In this document: one piece after another, positions 31,528-44,954 of the stretch | Layout: every line of letters begins with the position of its first letter | Numbering within the stretch: position 1 is the first letter of the stretch | From: Iris pallida | Taxonomy: Eukaryota; Streptophyta; Magnoliopsida; Asparagales; Iridaceae | DNA length: 64,000 bases | Direction: 5' to 3' | NCBI GenBank assembly: GCA_029216955.1 | Contig: JANAVB010044017.1 | Location: 6,864,502-6,928,501 of the forward strand | Notes under the pieces: model-generated | Told to the model about the DNA's origin: nothing | Seen by the model: the letters and a program-made list of their open reading frames with translations, nothing else | Databases searched by the model: none | Program-made: the position numbers and the translations under genes

Positions 31528-34434
31528 CCATCCCGGCCACTGGCCTCAGTTCTGAACCCCAAACACCAAAAACTGCCGCCAGCCTCGTCAAACTCTCTCC
31601 GACCGGCCAACCCCTTCTGGCCGCACCGTCACTCCCCGGCGCCCGGCCCAGCCTCGACGTCCACTGCCAAAACCATCATCAACACCGCCGACGCCAAGGC
31701 ACCGCCAGCCACCGTGGACCACCACCCGCTGCCACCACCATCTCCGTCATCATCATCAAATCCCCATCACCGCCATCGCCACCGACGATTACCGCCATCC
31801 CCGACGACGACAACCATCGCACCACCCCAAAAAAAACTACCAAAATCATTACCGCCACCATTTTCCAAGCACAGAGAAAAAAAAGAAGTAAAATCCTCAC
31901 CTTCCTCGCGCGCCGCCGAGCGGCCTCCACCATCTGCTCCCTCGTGCAGCCCCGCCGGCAGCGACAGACCCCGCTCGCCCGCTCCCCCTGCCGCCGGGAG
32001 CAAGCCCATCCAGCGCGCCGTCGTACTCCAATTTATCCCACAACCGCGCCTTCGGAGATGCCGCCGACGTGCGCCGTACCGGAGCCGCACACGTCCCGTC
32101 CTCGCACAGCCTCCGGCCTCTCTGCACCGAGCAAATCCTCCACCGCGGATCTTGCGCCACCGCGTCGAACGCCCCAACCACCGGCCGGTGCAACTTCGTC
32201 GCTGCACGGGCCCCGCTGGTACTCCCCCTTCTCTTCCTCGCCCCTCTCCTTCTTTCCTCTCCCTCACTCTTCTCCTTCCTCTGCTGTTGTTATTTTATTT
32301 TTCAATCTCTCTCTCTCACTCTCTTTTAACCCACTATTCGTAAGTAGATATTTTCAATTGCTTACAGAGAACAGCTGTTCTCATATGAGAACAATAGTCA
32401 ATGTTAGTATACTGATACATATGTTTAATGGTTATTTTTACTATGAATAGAAATACTTTTATTATTATTAATATTGTTATTATTACTACTGTTATTATTA
32501 TTATTTTGTTGTCTTGCTAATATTATTACTTGTATTAATATTATCATTTTAAAAAAATTTACAAATATTTTCTAGCTAATTTCAAAGTAAATTTTTGACT
32601 CTAAAATATTTTTCTCGAATTATATGTATATAAATATATTTGAAAAGTTATAGTTTTGGCCTAAATAACTCATTATTTTTGAAAAATTACTTAAATACCT
32701 TCATATATAAAATATAGTTTTTCTACTTAGAAATATTATTTTGTCAAAACTTAGAGTTTTTTTTCCTAAAAAGATTTTTGGATTTTCAAGTAATAAATTT
32801 AATTATTTTACTAAATAAAACTATTTTCAAGTATTAAGAAAAGTTTTATAAAAACATATATATTATTTAACCAATTTCTTTAGATATTTTTCATGTCCAT
32901 GACCAAGCCATTATTCTTATTCTTTCGCCAATTTTAGATTACCTTAAGTCGACCATAACTAACTCGACCGTCCTGGACTCGATGGAACAGTGTGTGCCAA
33001 CATTGGAGACTGTCTTGACTAGTTGTAACATCAAAGTCATAATCTGTGCTATCTTGATCATTGCAGCTCCACCTCAGGCGTCAATTAGGCAAGACACCTT
33101 GCCATTTGCTGTTTATTTATTTTAGCTCATATTTCATACATTATTCAGTATTTTCTTTATGAAAAATAAACTGTGATACATGGCATAACTTGATAGATTC
33201 TTACTGTTCAGTTATATTTCCTGCTATGTATTATTTTTCTTACACATTAAACCTAGATTTAAGAGATCACCTTTGTGTGTTGCATTCATTGGCCTTGACA
33301 CGTTGTACCACGAAGTTGTGTGTCGTATGTAGAACACAGACATGCATGATTGGCTGGCCACCAGTACGTATAAGCTGTGCGTTAGGATTAACCGCTAATA
33401 GAATTGCATGCTAGTTTGACTTAGCGGTTATGGAGGTTTTGTATTGTTGATACAACAAAGTAGGCATTGGGCAGGAAGGATAATTTCTTAGCGTATGGGC
33501 TACGATGCACTTTTCCTTGTGACCCGGATGCTCCGCTGGAGATACGGGGTAGATGACCCATGATTACTGACGGCCACTGGCGTTCTGCGGAATGTTATGC
33601 TCTTATTGATTGGGCCTCTGGTGCCCCAAGGGGGGACCATGCCGATCCTACTTTAGCCAGGGCCCATGCACAGAAAGGATTGATCTTAACTATATTTCAC
33701 TTAGAATGGTTAGGATACCTTATCCGTTAGGTATGAGTACTCTTAGTTTGGGTACTTGTATCTGACCGTGGCTTGGAACAATAACTTGTCGCAGATTAGT
33801 TCGCCATACCTTGTCCTTGTTTGGTTGTAGGTGTGGCTTACTACTCCGATGAGAAGGTATTGAACCTTGTTGGGGTCCGAATTCCATATTGGATTCATAT
33901 CATGGGAAGATACGTCATCGTGAATTAGTTTACCATCTCCGGTCCTTGTTTGGTTCGGGAGATGGTACGCTAGTTCAATGGTGTGTATTGGACCATGTTA
34001 TAATTCAATTGACTTTTTATTTGAGCAATTTATATTCAGCTATATTGGCATGATATTATGTGTCTTGTTACGTCCCTCTGAGGACCTGGTTATCTCCCTA
34101 GGTGTGTGTTCATGTCTTTCGCAGGTATTTTAGCCGAGATCGTGGTTTTTTCCATTTATTCGAAGATGACGCGTCTTAGATCTATCCTGCTACCTTTGTC
34201 ATTTCTTTTGTATATCATGTACCTCTCCCTTTTATTTTGTTGGTAGTGGATGTGTCTCCACCCAACATATTGCATCAAGACAATTCATTATCATTATATG
34301 ATATCTTTTATTCATTATTTTGTGTGGATGAGATTAGTCATGGTTCTACTGCATTTTACAGCTTACGTATATTTATTATACGACTAGCATGTCTACGTTC
34401 CTAGTCCTACATATTTTGGGATTAGAGCGTTACA
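31528..34434 (+). repeat. G3 LTR-1, 5'-truncated
   Basis: It aligns to LTR-2 from position 36826 to its end. The first ~1.09 kb (AT-rich U3 and TATA) is replaced by gypsy-2. The Pro/His-rich open frames at 31413-32450 are the GC-rich leader part of the LTR, not genes. Confidence 0.85.
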
Positions 34435-35738
34435 TGTTTTTGTGGTGGCCCATACAGGTCAAGATAAATTGTTTGGTTACTTTACCATACCAAGCAAGCC
34501 TGTAAATAGGATTAGAAGTCTAGGATCTCATCCACATACTTGACCTCTTTCCTCGATTCCATATTCGAACTACCGTTCGACTCATCGATTGTATTTTGCT
34601 TGATTCCTTCTATCATAAATTCTTATCTTCCCTTCGTGCGTGCTAGAGGTTAGACAGGTGACCCTACTAGTTAGACATACACCATTAGTTTAATTCTTTT
34701 AAGTTGGGTAGAATGTCTTATGACCTAGCAATCCCTTTGTCCTTATGACCTATATTAGTACGTTCACTTAGGTTCTAGAATTTAGAGGATCCTAACCCAT
34801 CTAGTCAACCAAGGACTTGGACAAAAAGACTATAGGACGACTGTATAGAGACCAATACAGGATATGACTTAGAATCTTAAGGAGTTTAAACTAATTCTGC
34901 TTTCTTTCAATCTTAATCTCACGTGCTTGTGTTTTTTTACTATCTGGACTAATGATGCTAATATAGCCTAGTATTTGCAAGCTAATTCTTTATCGAGCTT
35001 GATCAAGGCATATGCTATTGAGCGGCCGCTCACTAAACATATTGTCTAATCAGAACCGGTGAATGATGGTCTGATCAACCGAGTGCACTTTGGTTCGCTT
35101 TTGTCTATTATTCTACGTGGATGGAACATAAATAAACTTGGCCTTTAGAATCCCATCCACGACTGCCTTAACAATTCCTTTGAAATTATTTGGTCGTCTT
35201 TGAACCACGTATTCGTATTTGATAATATCGTCTTTAAACTCCTTATTGCTTTCGCTTTCACATATTTTAGAAGGCCGAAGGCGTTGTACTACAACTTCCT
35301 CTAAACTTCCTCTAGCCTTCCTATCGATTATGACCATTATCACTCAATGTTGCTATATCTTCATCCTAAACTACTCGTCCTTTTCTCGGCCCTATCATGA
35401 CCTTCTAAATCGCTTAATTTAGGAATGAATCTAATTCGTTCTCTAAATCGTCCTCTCAACCTACTCTCAAGAAACCATAACTTTAAGGTCTATAATTTAT
35501 TTTCTCTTGTTACCATAATATTCTTTATTACCTGTCATCTTGTTTTAACTTTAACCCTTACTCATTTTCCTTCTTGCGCTAACCGATGATTATCCTCGTC
35601 ATTATTGAAATCGCGATTTCCTAATACATATTTTGTTGAACGTTGTGAATGATTGTTCCTCACCAATACCCCCTTGCGCCTTCTCACCCCCTACTAATTC
35701 TTAATTTCGAGGACAAAATTCTTTTAAGTTGGGTAGGA
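34435..35738 (+). other. G3 interior, first copy (non-coding)
   Basis: 1.3 kb with a putative primer site at 34443-34458. A block at 34735-35345 is clearly related to G4 at 52710-53290. No retroviral domains were found. The longest frames are 76 codons or fewer. Confidence 0.8.
34443..34458 (+). promoter_or_regulatory. G3 putative primer-binding site
   Basis: TGGTGGCCCATACAGG begins 8 bases after the LTR end. The leading TGG would pair with a tRNA CCA tail. The same 16-mer with the same spacing follows the G4 LTR (51584), and with one change the second G3 LTR (39743). I cannot match it to a tRNA from memory. Confidence 0.5.
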
Positions 35739-38700
35739 TGTAAAACTCCTAAATTTCTACTATTTTTTTATATAAATTTGGTACTAATTATTATTTTATA
35801 TTTGTACATCGCGTAGTTGCATTGTACGTCGCGCACAAAATTTTATTTTTTGTAATTGCTCGACGAGTGCGAATATGTGCGAGCGTACATATTTTTTAGA
35901 AAAACATTTTTCTATTTTTTTATTTTCAAAATAATATATATAAAAATTATTCTTGCAAACGTACCAAAATTTTCTAAGTTTGCTATTTTAATTATAAAAG
36001 CCTTTCGTTTACAACAGTTTTAATAATAAAAATATTCTTCGTGCATACATATATTTCATAAATATTTTATTAGTTTATTTTAAATAATAATATAATTTTC
36101 TAAATTATTATTATAAGTATTTTCAGAAAATATATTTTGAAATTATTGTGTCAATTTAAATCTTTGATTAGATTTTATGGATTTGATTTAAATAGTTTAA
36201 ATTTAATGATAGAATTTATATTTAATTTGTGTTTAGATTATCTAGATTTAAATTGGAATTGGATTTGGATTGTTGTTGATTGAATTTATCTAAATTTGAT
36301 TTAAATTAAATAGCGTATTATCTATTGGAGATTTAATTGACTACTCCTTATCCAATTAGGATTATCTCAACCCTATATATAGGGGAGCCTCCATATTGTT
36401 TTTCACCACAATTATTCTCCACGAATTACTCCATCCACTACTGACAACGTGAGTGCATCGTGTCCATGTCCGTGCCCCTTCCATCCACTATATTCCTTCT
36501 TTTACACATACACTGTATTCTTCTCCGTGTCGACAACCCCGACACGATACAACCCAAATCAATCCCTAAACCTAACCTAATCCTACCCGAGCCATTTGCC
36601 CACATCCACCAAGGCCGTCCCTGCTTTGCCATCACCTGCCAACCCCGGTCCACGACCTGGACAGCACTACTACCGTCGCCAACTCCCACACCATCGTACT
36701 TTTCTGCCAGCACCACCCTGGCATCCTCATGACCACAGTCAACGCCTCCCACCATCATCAGCCACGGCTTCACCACCATCTCTCTGCTACACAAGATCCA
36801 GCCCTACTCATTGCGACCATCCCGGCCACTGGCCTCAGTACCGAACCCCAAACACCAGAAACTGCCGCCAGCCTCGTCAAACTCTCTCCGACCGGCCAAC
36901 CCCCTCTGGCCGCACGGTCACTCTCCGGTGCCCAGCCCAGCCTCGACGTCCACTGCCAACACCATCATCAACACTGCCGACGCCAAGGTACTGCCAGCCA
37001 CCGCGGACCACCACCCGCTGCCAACACCATCTCCGTCATTATCATCAAACCCCCATCACCGCCATCGCCACCGACGATCACCGCCATCCTCGACGACGAC
37101 AACAATCGCATCACCAAAAAAAAACCGCCAAAATCATCACCGCCTCCATTTCCTAAGCAAAGAGAAAAAAGAAGAAGTAAAACTGTCACCTTTCCCGCGC
37201 GCCGCCAAGCGGCCACCACCATCTGCTCCCTCGTGCAGCCCCGCCGGCAGTGACAGACCCCGCTCGCCCGCTCCCCCTGCCGCCGGGAGCAAGCCCATCC
37301 AGCGCGTCGTCGTCCTCCAATTCATCCCGCAACCGCGCCTCCGGAGGTGCCGCCGACATGCGCCGCACCGGAGCTGCACACGTCCCATCCTTGCACTGCC
37401 TCTGGCCTCTCTGCGCCGAGCAAATCCTCCGCCGCGGATCTTGCACCACCGTGTCGAACGCCGCGACTACCGGCCGGTGCAACTCCGTCGCTGCACGGGC
37501 CCCGCTGGTACTCCCCCTTCTCTTCCTCGCCCCTCTCCTTCTTCCCTCTCCCTCACTCTTCTCCTTCCTCTGCTATTGTTATTTTATTTTTCAATCTCTC
37601 TCTCTCTCTCACTCTCTTTTAACCCACTATTCATAAGTAGATATTTTTAATTGCATACAGAGAACAACTGTTCTCATATGAGAATAGTAGTCAATGTTTG
37701 TATACTGATACATATGTTTAATGGTTATTTTTATTATGAATAGAAATACTTTTATTATTATTAATAATATTATTATTATTACTACTGTTATTATTACTAT
37801 TTTGTTGTCTTGCTAATATTATTACTTGCATTAATATTACCATTTTAAAAAATTTTACAAATATTTTTTTAGCTAATTTCAAAGTAAATTTTTGACTCTA
37901 AAATATTTTTCTCGAATTATATGTATATAAATATATTTGACAGGTTATAGTTTTGGCCTAAATAACTCCTTATTATTTTTGAAAAAGTACTTAAATATCT
38001 TCATATATAAAATATAGTTTTTCTACTTAGAAATATTATTTTGTCAAAACTTAGAGTTTTTCTCCCTAAAAAGATTTTTGGATTTTCAAGTAATTAATTT
38101 AATTATTTTACTAAATAAAACTATTTTCAAGTATTAAGAAAAGTTTTATAAAAACATATATATTATTTAACCAATTTCTTTAGCTTTTTTCCTATCCATG
38201 ACCAAGCCATTATTCTTATTCCTTCGCCAATTTTAGATTACCTTATGTCGACCCTAACTAACTCGACCGTCCTAGACTTGATGGGACAGTGTGTGCCATC
38301 ATTGGAGACTGTCTTGACTAGTTGTAACACCAAAGTCATAATCCATGCCATCTTGATCATTGCAGCTCCACCTCAGGCGTCAATCAGGCAAGACACCTTG
38401 CCATTTGCTGTTTATTTAATTTAGCTCATATTTTATGCATTATTCATTATTTTCTTTATGAAAAATAAACTGTGATACATGGCATAACTTGATAGATTTT
38501 TACTGTTCAGTTATATTTTCTGCTATGTATTATTTTTCTTACACATTAAACCTAGATTTAAGGGACCACCTTTGTGTGTTGCATTCATTGGCCTTGACAC
38601 GTTGTACCACAAAGTTGTGTGTCACATGTAGAACACAGACATGCGTGATTGGTAGGCCACCAGTACGTATAAGCTGTGCGATAGGATTAACCGCTAATAG

Positions 38701-39734
38701 AATTGTATGCTAGTTTGACTTAGCGGTTATAGAGGTTTTGTGTTGTGGATACAACATATTAGGCATTGGGCGGGAAGGACAATTCCTTAGTGTATGGGCT
38801 ACGATGCACTTTCCCTTGTGACCCGGATGCTCCGCTGGAGATATGGGGTTGATGACCCATGATTACTGACGGCCACTGGCATTCTGCGGAATGTTATGCT
38901 CTTATTGATTGGGCCCCTGGTGCCCCAAGGGAGGACCATGCTGATCCCATTTTAGCCAGGGCCCATGCGCAGGAAGGATTGATCTTAACTACATTTCACT
39001 TAGAATGGTTAGGATACCTTATCCGTTAGGTGTGAGTACTCTTGGTTTGGGTACTTGTATCTGATCGTGGCTTGGAACAATAACTTGTCGCAGATTAGTT
39101 CGCCATACCTTGTCCTTGTTTGGTTGTAGGTGTGGCTTACTACTCCGATGAGAAGGTATTGAACCTTGTTGGGGTTCGGATACCATATTGGATTCATATC
39201 ATAGAAAGATAAGTCATCGTGAATTAGTTTACCATCTCCTGTCCTTGTTTGGTTGGGGGGATGGTACGCTAGTTCAATGGTGTGTATTGGACCATGTTAT
39301 AATTCAATTGACTTATTTATTTGAGCAATTTATATTCAGTTATATTGGCATGATATTATGTGTATTGTTACGTCCCTCTGAGGACCTGGTTATCTCCCCA
39401 GGTGTGTGTTCATGTCTTCCGTAGGTATTCTAGCCGAGATCGTGGTCTTCTCCATTTATTCGAAGATGACGCGTCTTGGATCTATCCTACTACCTTCGTC
39501 ATTTCTTTTGTATATCATGTACCTCTCCCTTTTATTTTGTTGGTAGTAGATGTGTCTCTACCCAACATATTGTATCAAGACAATTCATTATCATTATATG
39601 GTATCTTTTATTCATTATTTTGTGTGGATGAGAGTAGTCATGGTTCTACTGTATTTTACAGCTTACGTATATTTATTATACGGCTGACATGTCTACGTTC
39701 CTAGTCCTACGTATTTTGGGACTGGAGTGTTACA
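35739..39734 (+). repeat. G3 LTR-2, full length
   Basis: 3,996 bp, TGTAAAACTCC...GTGTTACA. AT-rich U3, then a TATA box (36374-36381), a C-rich leader, a GC-rich block (36600-37500) and an AT-rich rest. It serves as the 3' LTR of one unit and the 5' LTR of the next. Confidence 0.88.
36374..36381 (+). promoter_or_regulatory. G3 LTR-2 TATA box
   Basis: TATATATA in the context CCCTATATATAGGGGAGCC, followed by a CA-rich leader. The same box occurs in LTR-3 (41693-41700). Confidence 0.65.
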
Positions 39735-41050
39735 TATTTTTGTGGTGGCCCATGCAGGTCAAGATAAATTATTTGGTTACTATACCAAGAAAGCCTGCGA
39801 ATAGGATTAGAAGTCTAGGATCTCATCCACATACTTGACCTCTTTCCTCGATTCTATATTTGAACTACCGTTCGACCCATCGATTGCATCTTGCTTGATT
39901 CCTTCTATCATAAATTTTTATCTTCTCTACGTGTGTGCTAGAGGTCAGACAGGTGATCCTTTTAGTTAGACATGTTTCTTTTGTCCCAAAACACCATTAG
40001 TTTAATTCTTTTAAGTTGGGTAGAATGTCTTATGACCTAGCAATCCCTTTGTCCTTGTGACCTATATTAGTAAGTTCACTTAGGTTCTAGAATTTAAAGG
40101 ATCGTAACCCATCTAGCCAACCAAGGACTTGGACAAGAAGACTATAGGACGACTGTATTGAGACCAACACAGGATATGACTTAGAATCGTAAGGAGTTTA
40201 AACAAATTCTGCTTTCTTTCAATCTTAATCTCACGTCCTTGTGTTTTTTTACTATCTGGACTAATGATGCTAACATAGCCTAGTATTTACAAGCTAATTC
40301 TTTATCGAGCTTGATCAAGGCATATGCTATTGAGCGGCAACTCACTAAATATATTGTCTAATCAGAACCGGTGCATGATGGTCTGATCAACCGAGTGCAC
40401 TTTGGTTCGCTTTTGTCTATTATTCTACGTGGATGGAACATAAATAAACTTGGCCTTTAGAATCTCATCCACGACTGCCTTGACAATTCCTTTGAAATTA
40501 TTCGGTCGTCTTTGAACCACGTATTCGTATTCGATAATATCGTCTTTGAACTCTTTATTGCTTTCGCTTTCACCAATTTTATAAGGACGAAGGCGTTGTA
40601 CTCGAACTTCCTCTGAACTTCCTCTAGCCTTCCTATCGATTATGACCATTATCACTCGATGTTGCTATATCTTCATCCTAAACTACTCATCCTTTTCTCG
40701 GCCCTATCATGACCTTCTAAATTGCTTAATTTAGGAGTGAATCAAATTCGTTCTCTAAATCGTGCTCTCAACCTACTCTCAAGAAACCATAACTTTAAGG
40801 TCTCTAATTTATTTTCTCGTGTTACCATAATATTCTTTATTTCCTGTCATTTTGTTTTAACTTTAACCCTTACTCATTTTCCTTCTTGCGCTAACCCATG
40901 ATTATCCTCGCCATTATTGAAATCGCGATTTCCTAATGCATATTTTGTTGAACGTTGTGAATGATTGTTCCTCACCAATACCCCCTTGCGCCTTCTCACC
41001 CCCTACTAATTCTTAATTTCGAGGACAAAATTCTTTTAAGTTGGATAGGA
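39735..41050 (+). other. G3 interior, second copy (non-coding)
   Basis: Nearly the same as 34435-35738, with small indels (for example extra bases near 39970-39990). The putative primer site is at 39743-39758, with one substitution. Confidence 0.8.
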
Positions 41051-42865
41051 TGTAAAACTCCTAAATTTTTACTATTTTTTTATATAAATTTGGTACTGAT
41101 TATTATTTTGTATTTGTACGTCACGTAGTTGCATTGTACGTCGTGCTCGAAATTTTGTTTTTCGTAATTGCTCGACGAGTGCGAATATGTGCGAGCGTAT
41201 ATATTTTTTAGAAAAATATTTTTCTATTTTTATAGTTTCAAAATAATATATATATATATATATAATTATTCTTGCTATCGTACCAAAATTTTCTTTTGCT
41301 ATTTTAATTATAAAAGCCTTTTCGTTTATACTAGTTATTAATAATAAATAATATTCTTCGTGCATACATATATTTCATAAATATTTTATTAGTTTATTAT
41401 AAATAATAATGTAATTTTCAAAATTATTATTATAAGTGTTTTCAGAAAATATATTTTAAAATTATTGTGGAAATTTAAATCTTTGATTAGATTTTATAGA
41501 TTTGATTTAAATAGTTTAAATTTAAAGATAGAATTTATATTTAATTTGAGTTTAGATTATCTAGATTTAAATTGTAATTGGATTTAGATTGTTGTTGATT
41601 GAATTTATTTAAATTTGATTTAAATTAAATATCATATTATCTATTGGGGATTTAATTGACTACTCATTATCCAATTAGGATTCTCTCAACCCTATATATA
41701 GGGGAGCCTCCATATTTTTTTTCACCACAATTATTCTCCACAAATTACTCCATCCACCATAAACAAGGTAAGTGCATCGTGTCCATGTCCGTGCCCCTTC
41801 CATCTACTATATTCCTTTTTTTACACATACACTGTATTCTTCTCCGTATTGACAACCCCGACACGATACAACCCAAATCAATCCCTAAACCTAACCTAAT
41901 CCTACCCGAGCCATCTGCCTACCTCCACCATGGCCGTCCCCGCCGTGCCATCACCTGCCTACCCCTGTCCACGACCTAGACAGCACTACCACCGTCGCTA
42001 ACTCCCACACCACCGTACTTCTCCGCCAGCACCACCCTGGAATCCTCACGACCACAGTCATCGCCTCCCACCAGCATCAGCCACGGCTTCGCCACCATCT
42101 CTCTGCCACACATGAGCCAGCCGAACTCATTGTGACCATCCCGACCACTGGCCTCAGTACTGAACCCCAAACACCGGAAACCGTCGCCAGCCTCGTCAAA
42201 CTCTCTCCGACCGGCCAACCCCCTCTGGCCGTATAGTAACTCCCCGACGCCCGGCCCAGCCTCGACGTCCACTGCCAACACCATCATCAACACCGCCGAT
42301 GCCAAGGCACCGCCAGCAACCGCGGACCACCACCCGCTGCCACCACCATCTCCGTCATCATCATCAAACCCCCATCACCGCCATCATCACCGACGATCAC
42401 CGCCATCCTCGACGATGACAACCATCGCACCACCCCAAAAAAAAACTCCCAAAATCATCACCGCCACCATTTTCCAAGCACAGAGAAAAAAAGAAGAAGT
42501 AAAACCCTCACCTTCCCCGTGCACCGCCGAGCGGCCACCACCATCTGCTCCTCGTGCAGCCCCGCCGGCAGCGACAGACCCCGCTCGCCCGCTCCTCCTG
42601 CCGCCGGGAGCAAGCCCATCCAGCGCGCCGTCGTCCTCCAATTCATCCCACAACCACTCCTAACATATTGTTGGTAGTTGATGTGTCTCCACCCAACATA
42701 TTGTATCAAAACAATTTATTATCATTATATGATATCTTTTATTCATTATTTTGTGTGGCTGAGATTAGTCATGGTTCTACTGTATTTTACAGCTTACGTA
42801 TATTTATTATACGGCTGGCATGTCTACGTTCCTAGTCCTACTAATTTTGGGACTGGGACGTTACA
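41051..42865 (+). repeat. G3 LTR-3 with internal deletion
   Basis: It matches LTR-2 up to about 42655, then jumps to the last 190 bp of the LTR, so about 2.2 kb (equivalent to 37340-39540) is missing. It ends GACGTTACA. Confidence 0.85.
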
Positions 42866-43599
42866 CAATTCCTCGCTAGTAAGTCTCCAGCAGGTTCCTT
42901 TCCTCCTAACGATCGCAACGCACTTCGTTTGGAAGGATTTGGATGAGAAACAAGAAAAATAGGCTAGTTGGAGGAGAAGGAGAAAACTAGGGTTTTGAAA
43001 CTTTGACAGCTACAAAGTTTTCTCACAATATGAAGAGGGGTTGCTATTTGGGCAGCCAAGGGGTGTATCTAGGTTTAGGTTATAGTTTGGGATGGGCCAT
43101 CGTGCAACTAAAGTCCAAGGAAAGCCCAATAGCAAAAAGGCCAAAAGCTATGTATTAAAATAGCCTAAAAATAAGTCAATTTGTTTCCTAATTAGGACTA
43201 ATGCTCCAAATTAAAATCTAATTAGCTAAAAATGATTCTAATCACATGGTTAGTCTTCTAATCAAGGTTGACTACGGTTAAACCATTTTCCACTACCAAA
43301 AACACCAATCAAAGCTATACACCAATCAATTTAATTTATAAAAAATTTAAATTAGCACACAATGACTAAAATACCCCTAATACAGAAAAGTGGTGGTGAC
43401 ATAGAGTTTGACCAAACCCTAGACAATTGACCAAGTTAGCTAGATGTTGACCTAGTTTGACTAGAAAGTTGATCAGAGTTGACCAAGAGTTGACTTTTAC
43501 CTAGAATGACCTAGTATCATGTAGATTGTATTACAAACTTCAATTATTACATATTGAACACATTATAACCTATTTTTCTCTAAATAGGACCTTGTGACA
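42866..43599. other. Unassigned sequence with a W-box cluster
   Basis: No gene. The right half holds repeated TTGACC/TTGACT (WRKY W-box-like) motifs at 43265 and 43408-43500. It may be U3 of the following LTR relic. Confidence 0.5.
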
Positions 43600-44787
43600 C
43601 CAGTTCGAACATCTATTAACATCTGTTACTCAGGACGACAGACGAGTACATCCTCTGATAATTGTTTTTAGTATTTGATATCTACTGTGATTCTTGTATT
43701 TAGTGATGCTATATTTGATTCTCGACACGTTGGTCACACGGATAAGTATTTCTGGATCCCGTCTTAAGATGTTACCATTGTTATCGTATTGACATTGTAC
43801 ACGACTTGTTCATTAGACATTGTACATGATAGTTTCATAAAACATTGTTCGTGTATTGTACATGTCATGGTTGGATCCAATGTACTTGTTGGGGCGGAAG
43901 AAATTCTAGTAAGAGATGTGATCAAATTCCTATTATTATTGTTAGACATTATAAGTGTTAATCGTACACCTCACGAAAGATTAACCACGACATGTAACTA
44001 TTGTACAAGTTTCCAAGCCGATCATATCTCGAAACTAGTATTTCAAAACACATAGTACGTATATTATTTATTAGTTCTGTCATATTCTCTGGATTGTACT
44101 TACATGTCGTCTATTTACTTCCATTCTTGTACATTGTACCCTTCACATCATTCATTCTTCAAAGTACCATTGTCAGGATATGATTACATATTAGTAGCTC
44201 TATTTCTCATCATTTATCGTACTCTCTACTTGCAGTTTTATAGTTTTTATCATTTTATCGGAATGTTGTTGGTTTATGTATTCTCTCCATCCAAACTGGA
44301 TACGTTGACAAAATATTATAGATCATTTAGATGACTGTCCTACCTACTACGAGGCATATGAGGGTGGCACACAGGAGTATTGAGGAGGATCCTGCTCAAT
44401 AGATTTTGCCTTAGATATAGTTTAGAATTATTAGTTATCATGTTGTATCGGATTGTTCCGATTGTTAGTTGAGACTATTTATATTCAGGATATGTACTTA
44501 TTTGTGTTGGACATCTAAAATTGTGTGATCTGATAACGCTGCTATTTATTCAGTTTCTTCCTTTTATCTGATTCCATATCGTGGTCTATCTTCCTTAGAC
44601 TTGTGATTGAGATTATATAGTTGAGATGTCATATTATACCTCCGTACGGAGATGACAGGTTATATGATTCATATTGTTAGTTGATAGATATTGTAGACGA
44701 CCTATACAGCGTTCTACCGTCGACACTGCGGCGTAGGCTGGACGTGCCCACATTTTCGTGCCCCTAAACAGGGTGCGGGTCGTGACA
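43600..44787 (+). repeat. LTR relic related to G4 (G5)
   Basis: The last 80 bases resemble the end of the G4 LTR: GTTCTACCG...GCGTAGGCTGG, and the terminal GGTGCGGGTCGTGACA. No primer site or interior follows, so it is a solo or truncated LTR. The left limit is a guess. Confidence 0.55.
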
Positions 44788-44807
44788 GGACTCTCTAGTT
44801 TGTAGGA

Positions 44808-44954
44808 ATGGTTTCCGCACTTCGTTTCCAAGAAGAACCTCCTAATAGGAAGAATTGGAAAGCAAATGAGGTAATTCCATGGTGTATTGATGTTGGTGGA
44901 GGTTGTGAGGAACTTAAAAGCATTAGGCGACGGTGGATAAGGATTCTATTATGA
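44808..44954 (+). other. Unrecognised exon-like open frame, 48 codons
   Basis: Directly after the LTR relic an open frame reads RFQEEPPNRKNWKANEVIPW and CIDVGGGCEELKSIRRRW, with non-repetitive, protein-like composition and a possible GT donor at GAG|GTAATT. I do not recognise it. It could be a captured gene fragment or chance. Confidence 0.25.

Larger units (their letters stand above)
31528..42865 (+). mobile_element. Array of non-coding LTR element G3: LTR-int-LTR-int-LTR
   Basis: A 5.3-kb unit repeats: the same sequence recurs at 31528, 36826 and 42135. The segments are LTR-1 (31528-34434, 5' part missing), interior (34435-35738), full LTR-2 (35739-39734, 4.0 kb), interior (39735-41050) and LTR-3 (41051-42865, about 2.2 kb deleted). 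LTRs start TGTAAAACTCC and end GTTACA. The interiors (1.3 kb) hold no gag or pol. A polypurine-like AAGTTGGGTAGGA precedes each LTR start, after the ATTTCGAGGACAAAATT motif typical of Ty3/gypsy 3' ends. Unequal recombination between LTRs explains the array. Confidence 0.85.

Noticed and set aside
31413..32450. 345-codon Pro/His/Ser-rich frame, and similar frames at 36596-37650 and 42415-42663
   Set aside because: They lie in the GC-rich leader of the G3 LTR. All three phases and the opposite strand are open there, and no domain is recognisable.
35113..35343. 76-codon minus-strand frame shared with 40425-40655 and partly 53137-53460
   Set aside because: Similarity follows from the shared non-coding interior of G3 and G4. 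It is antisense to the element and has stops in G4, so coding is not supported, though the DNA block itself is reported.
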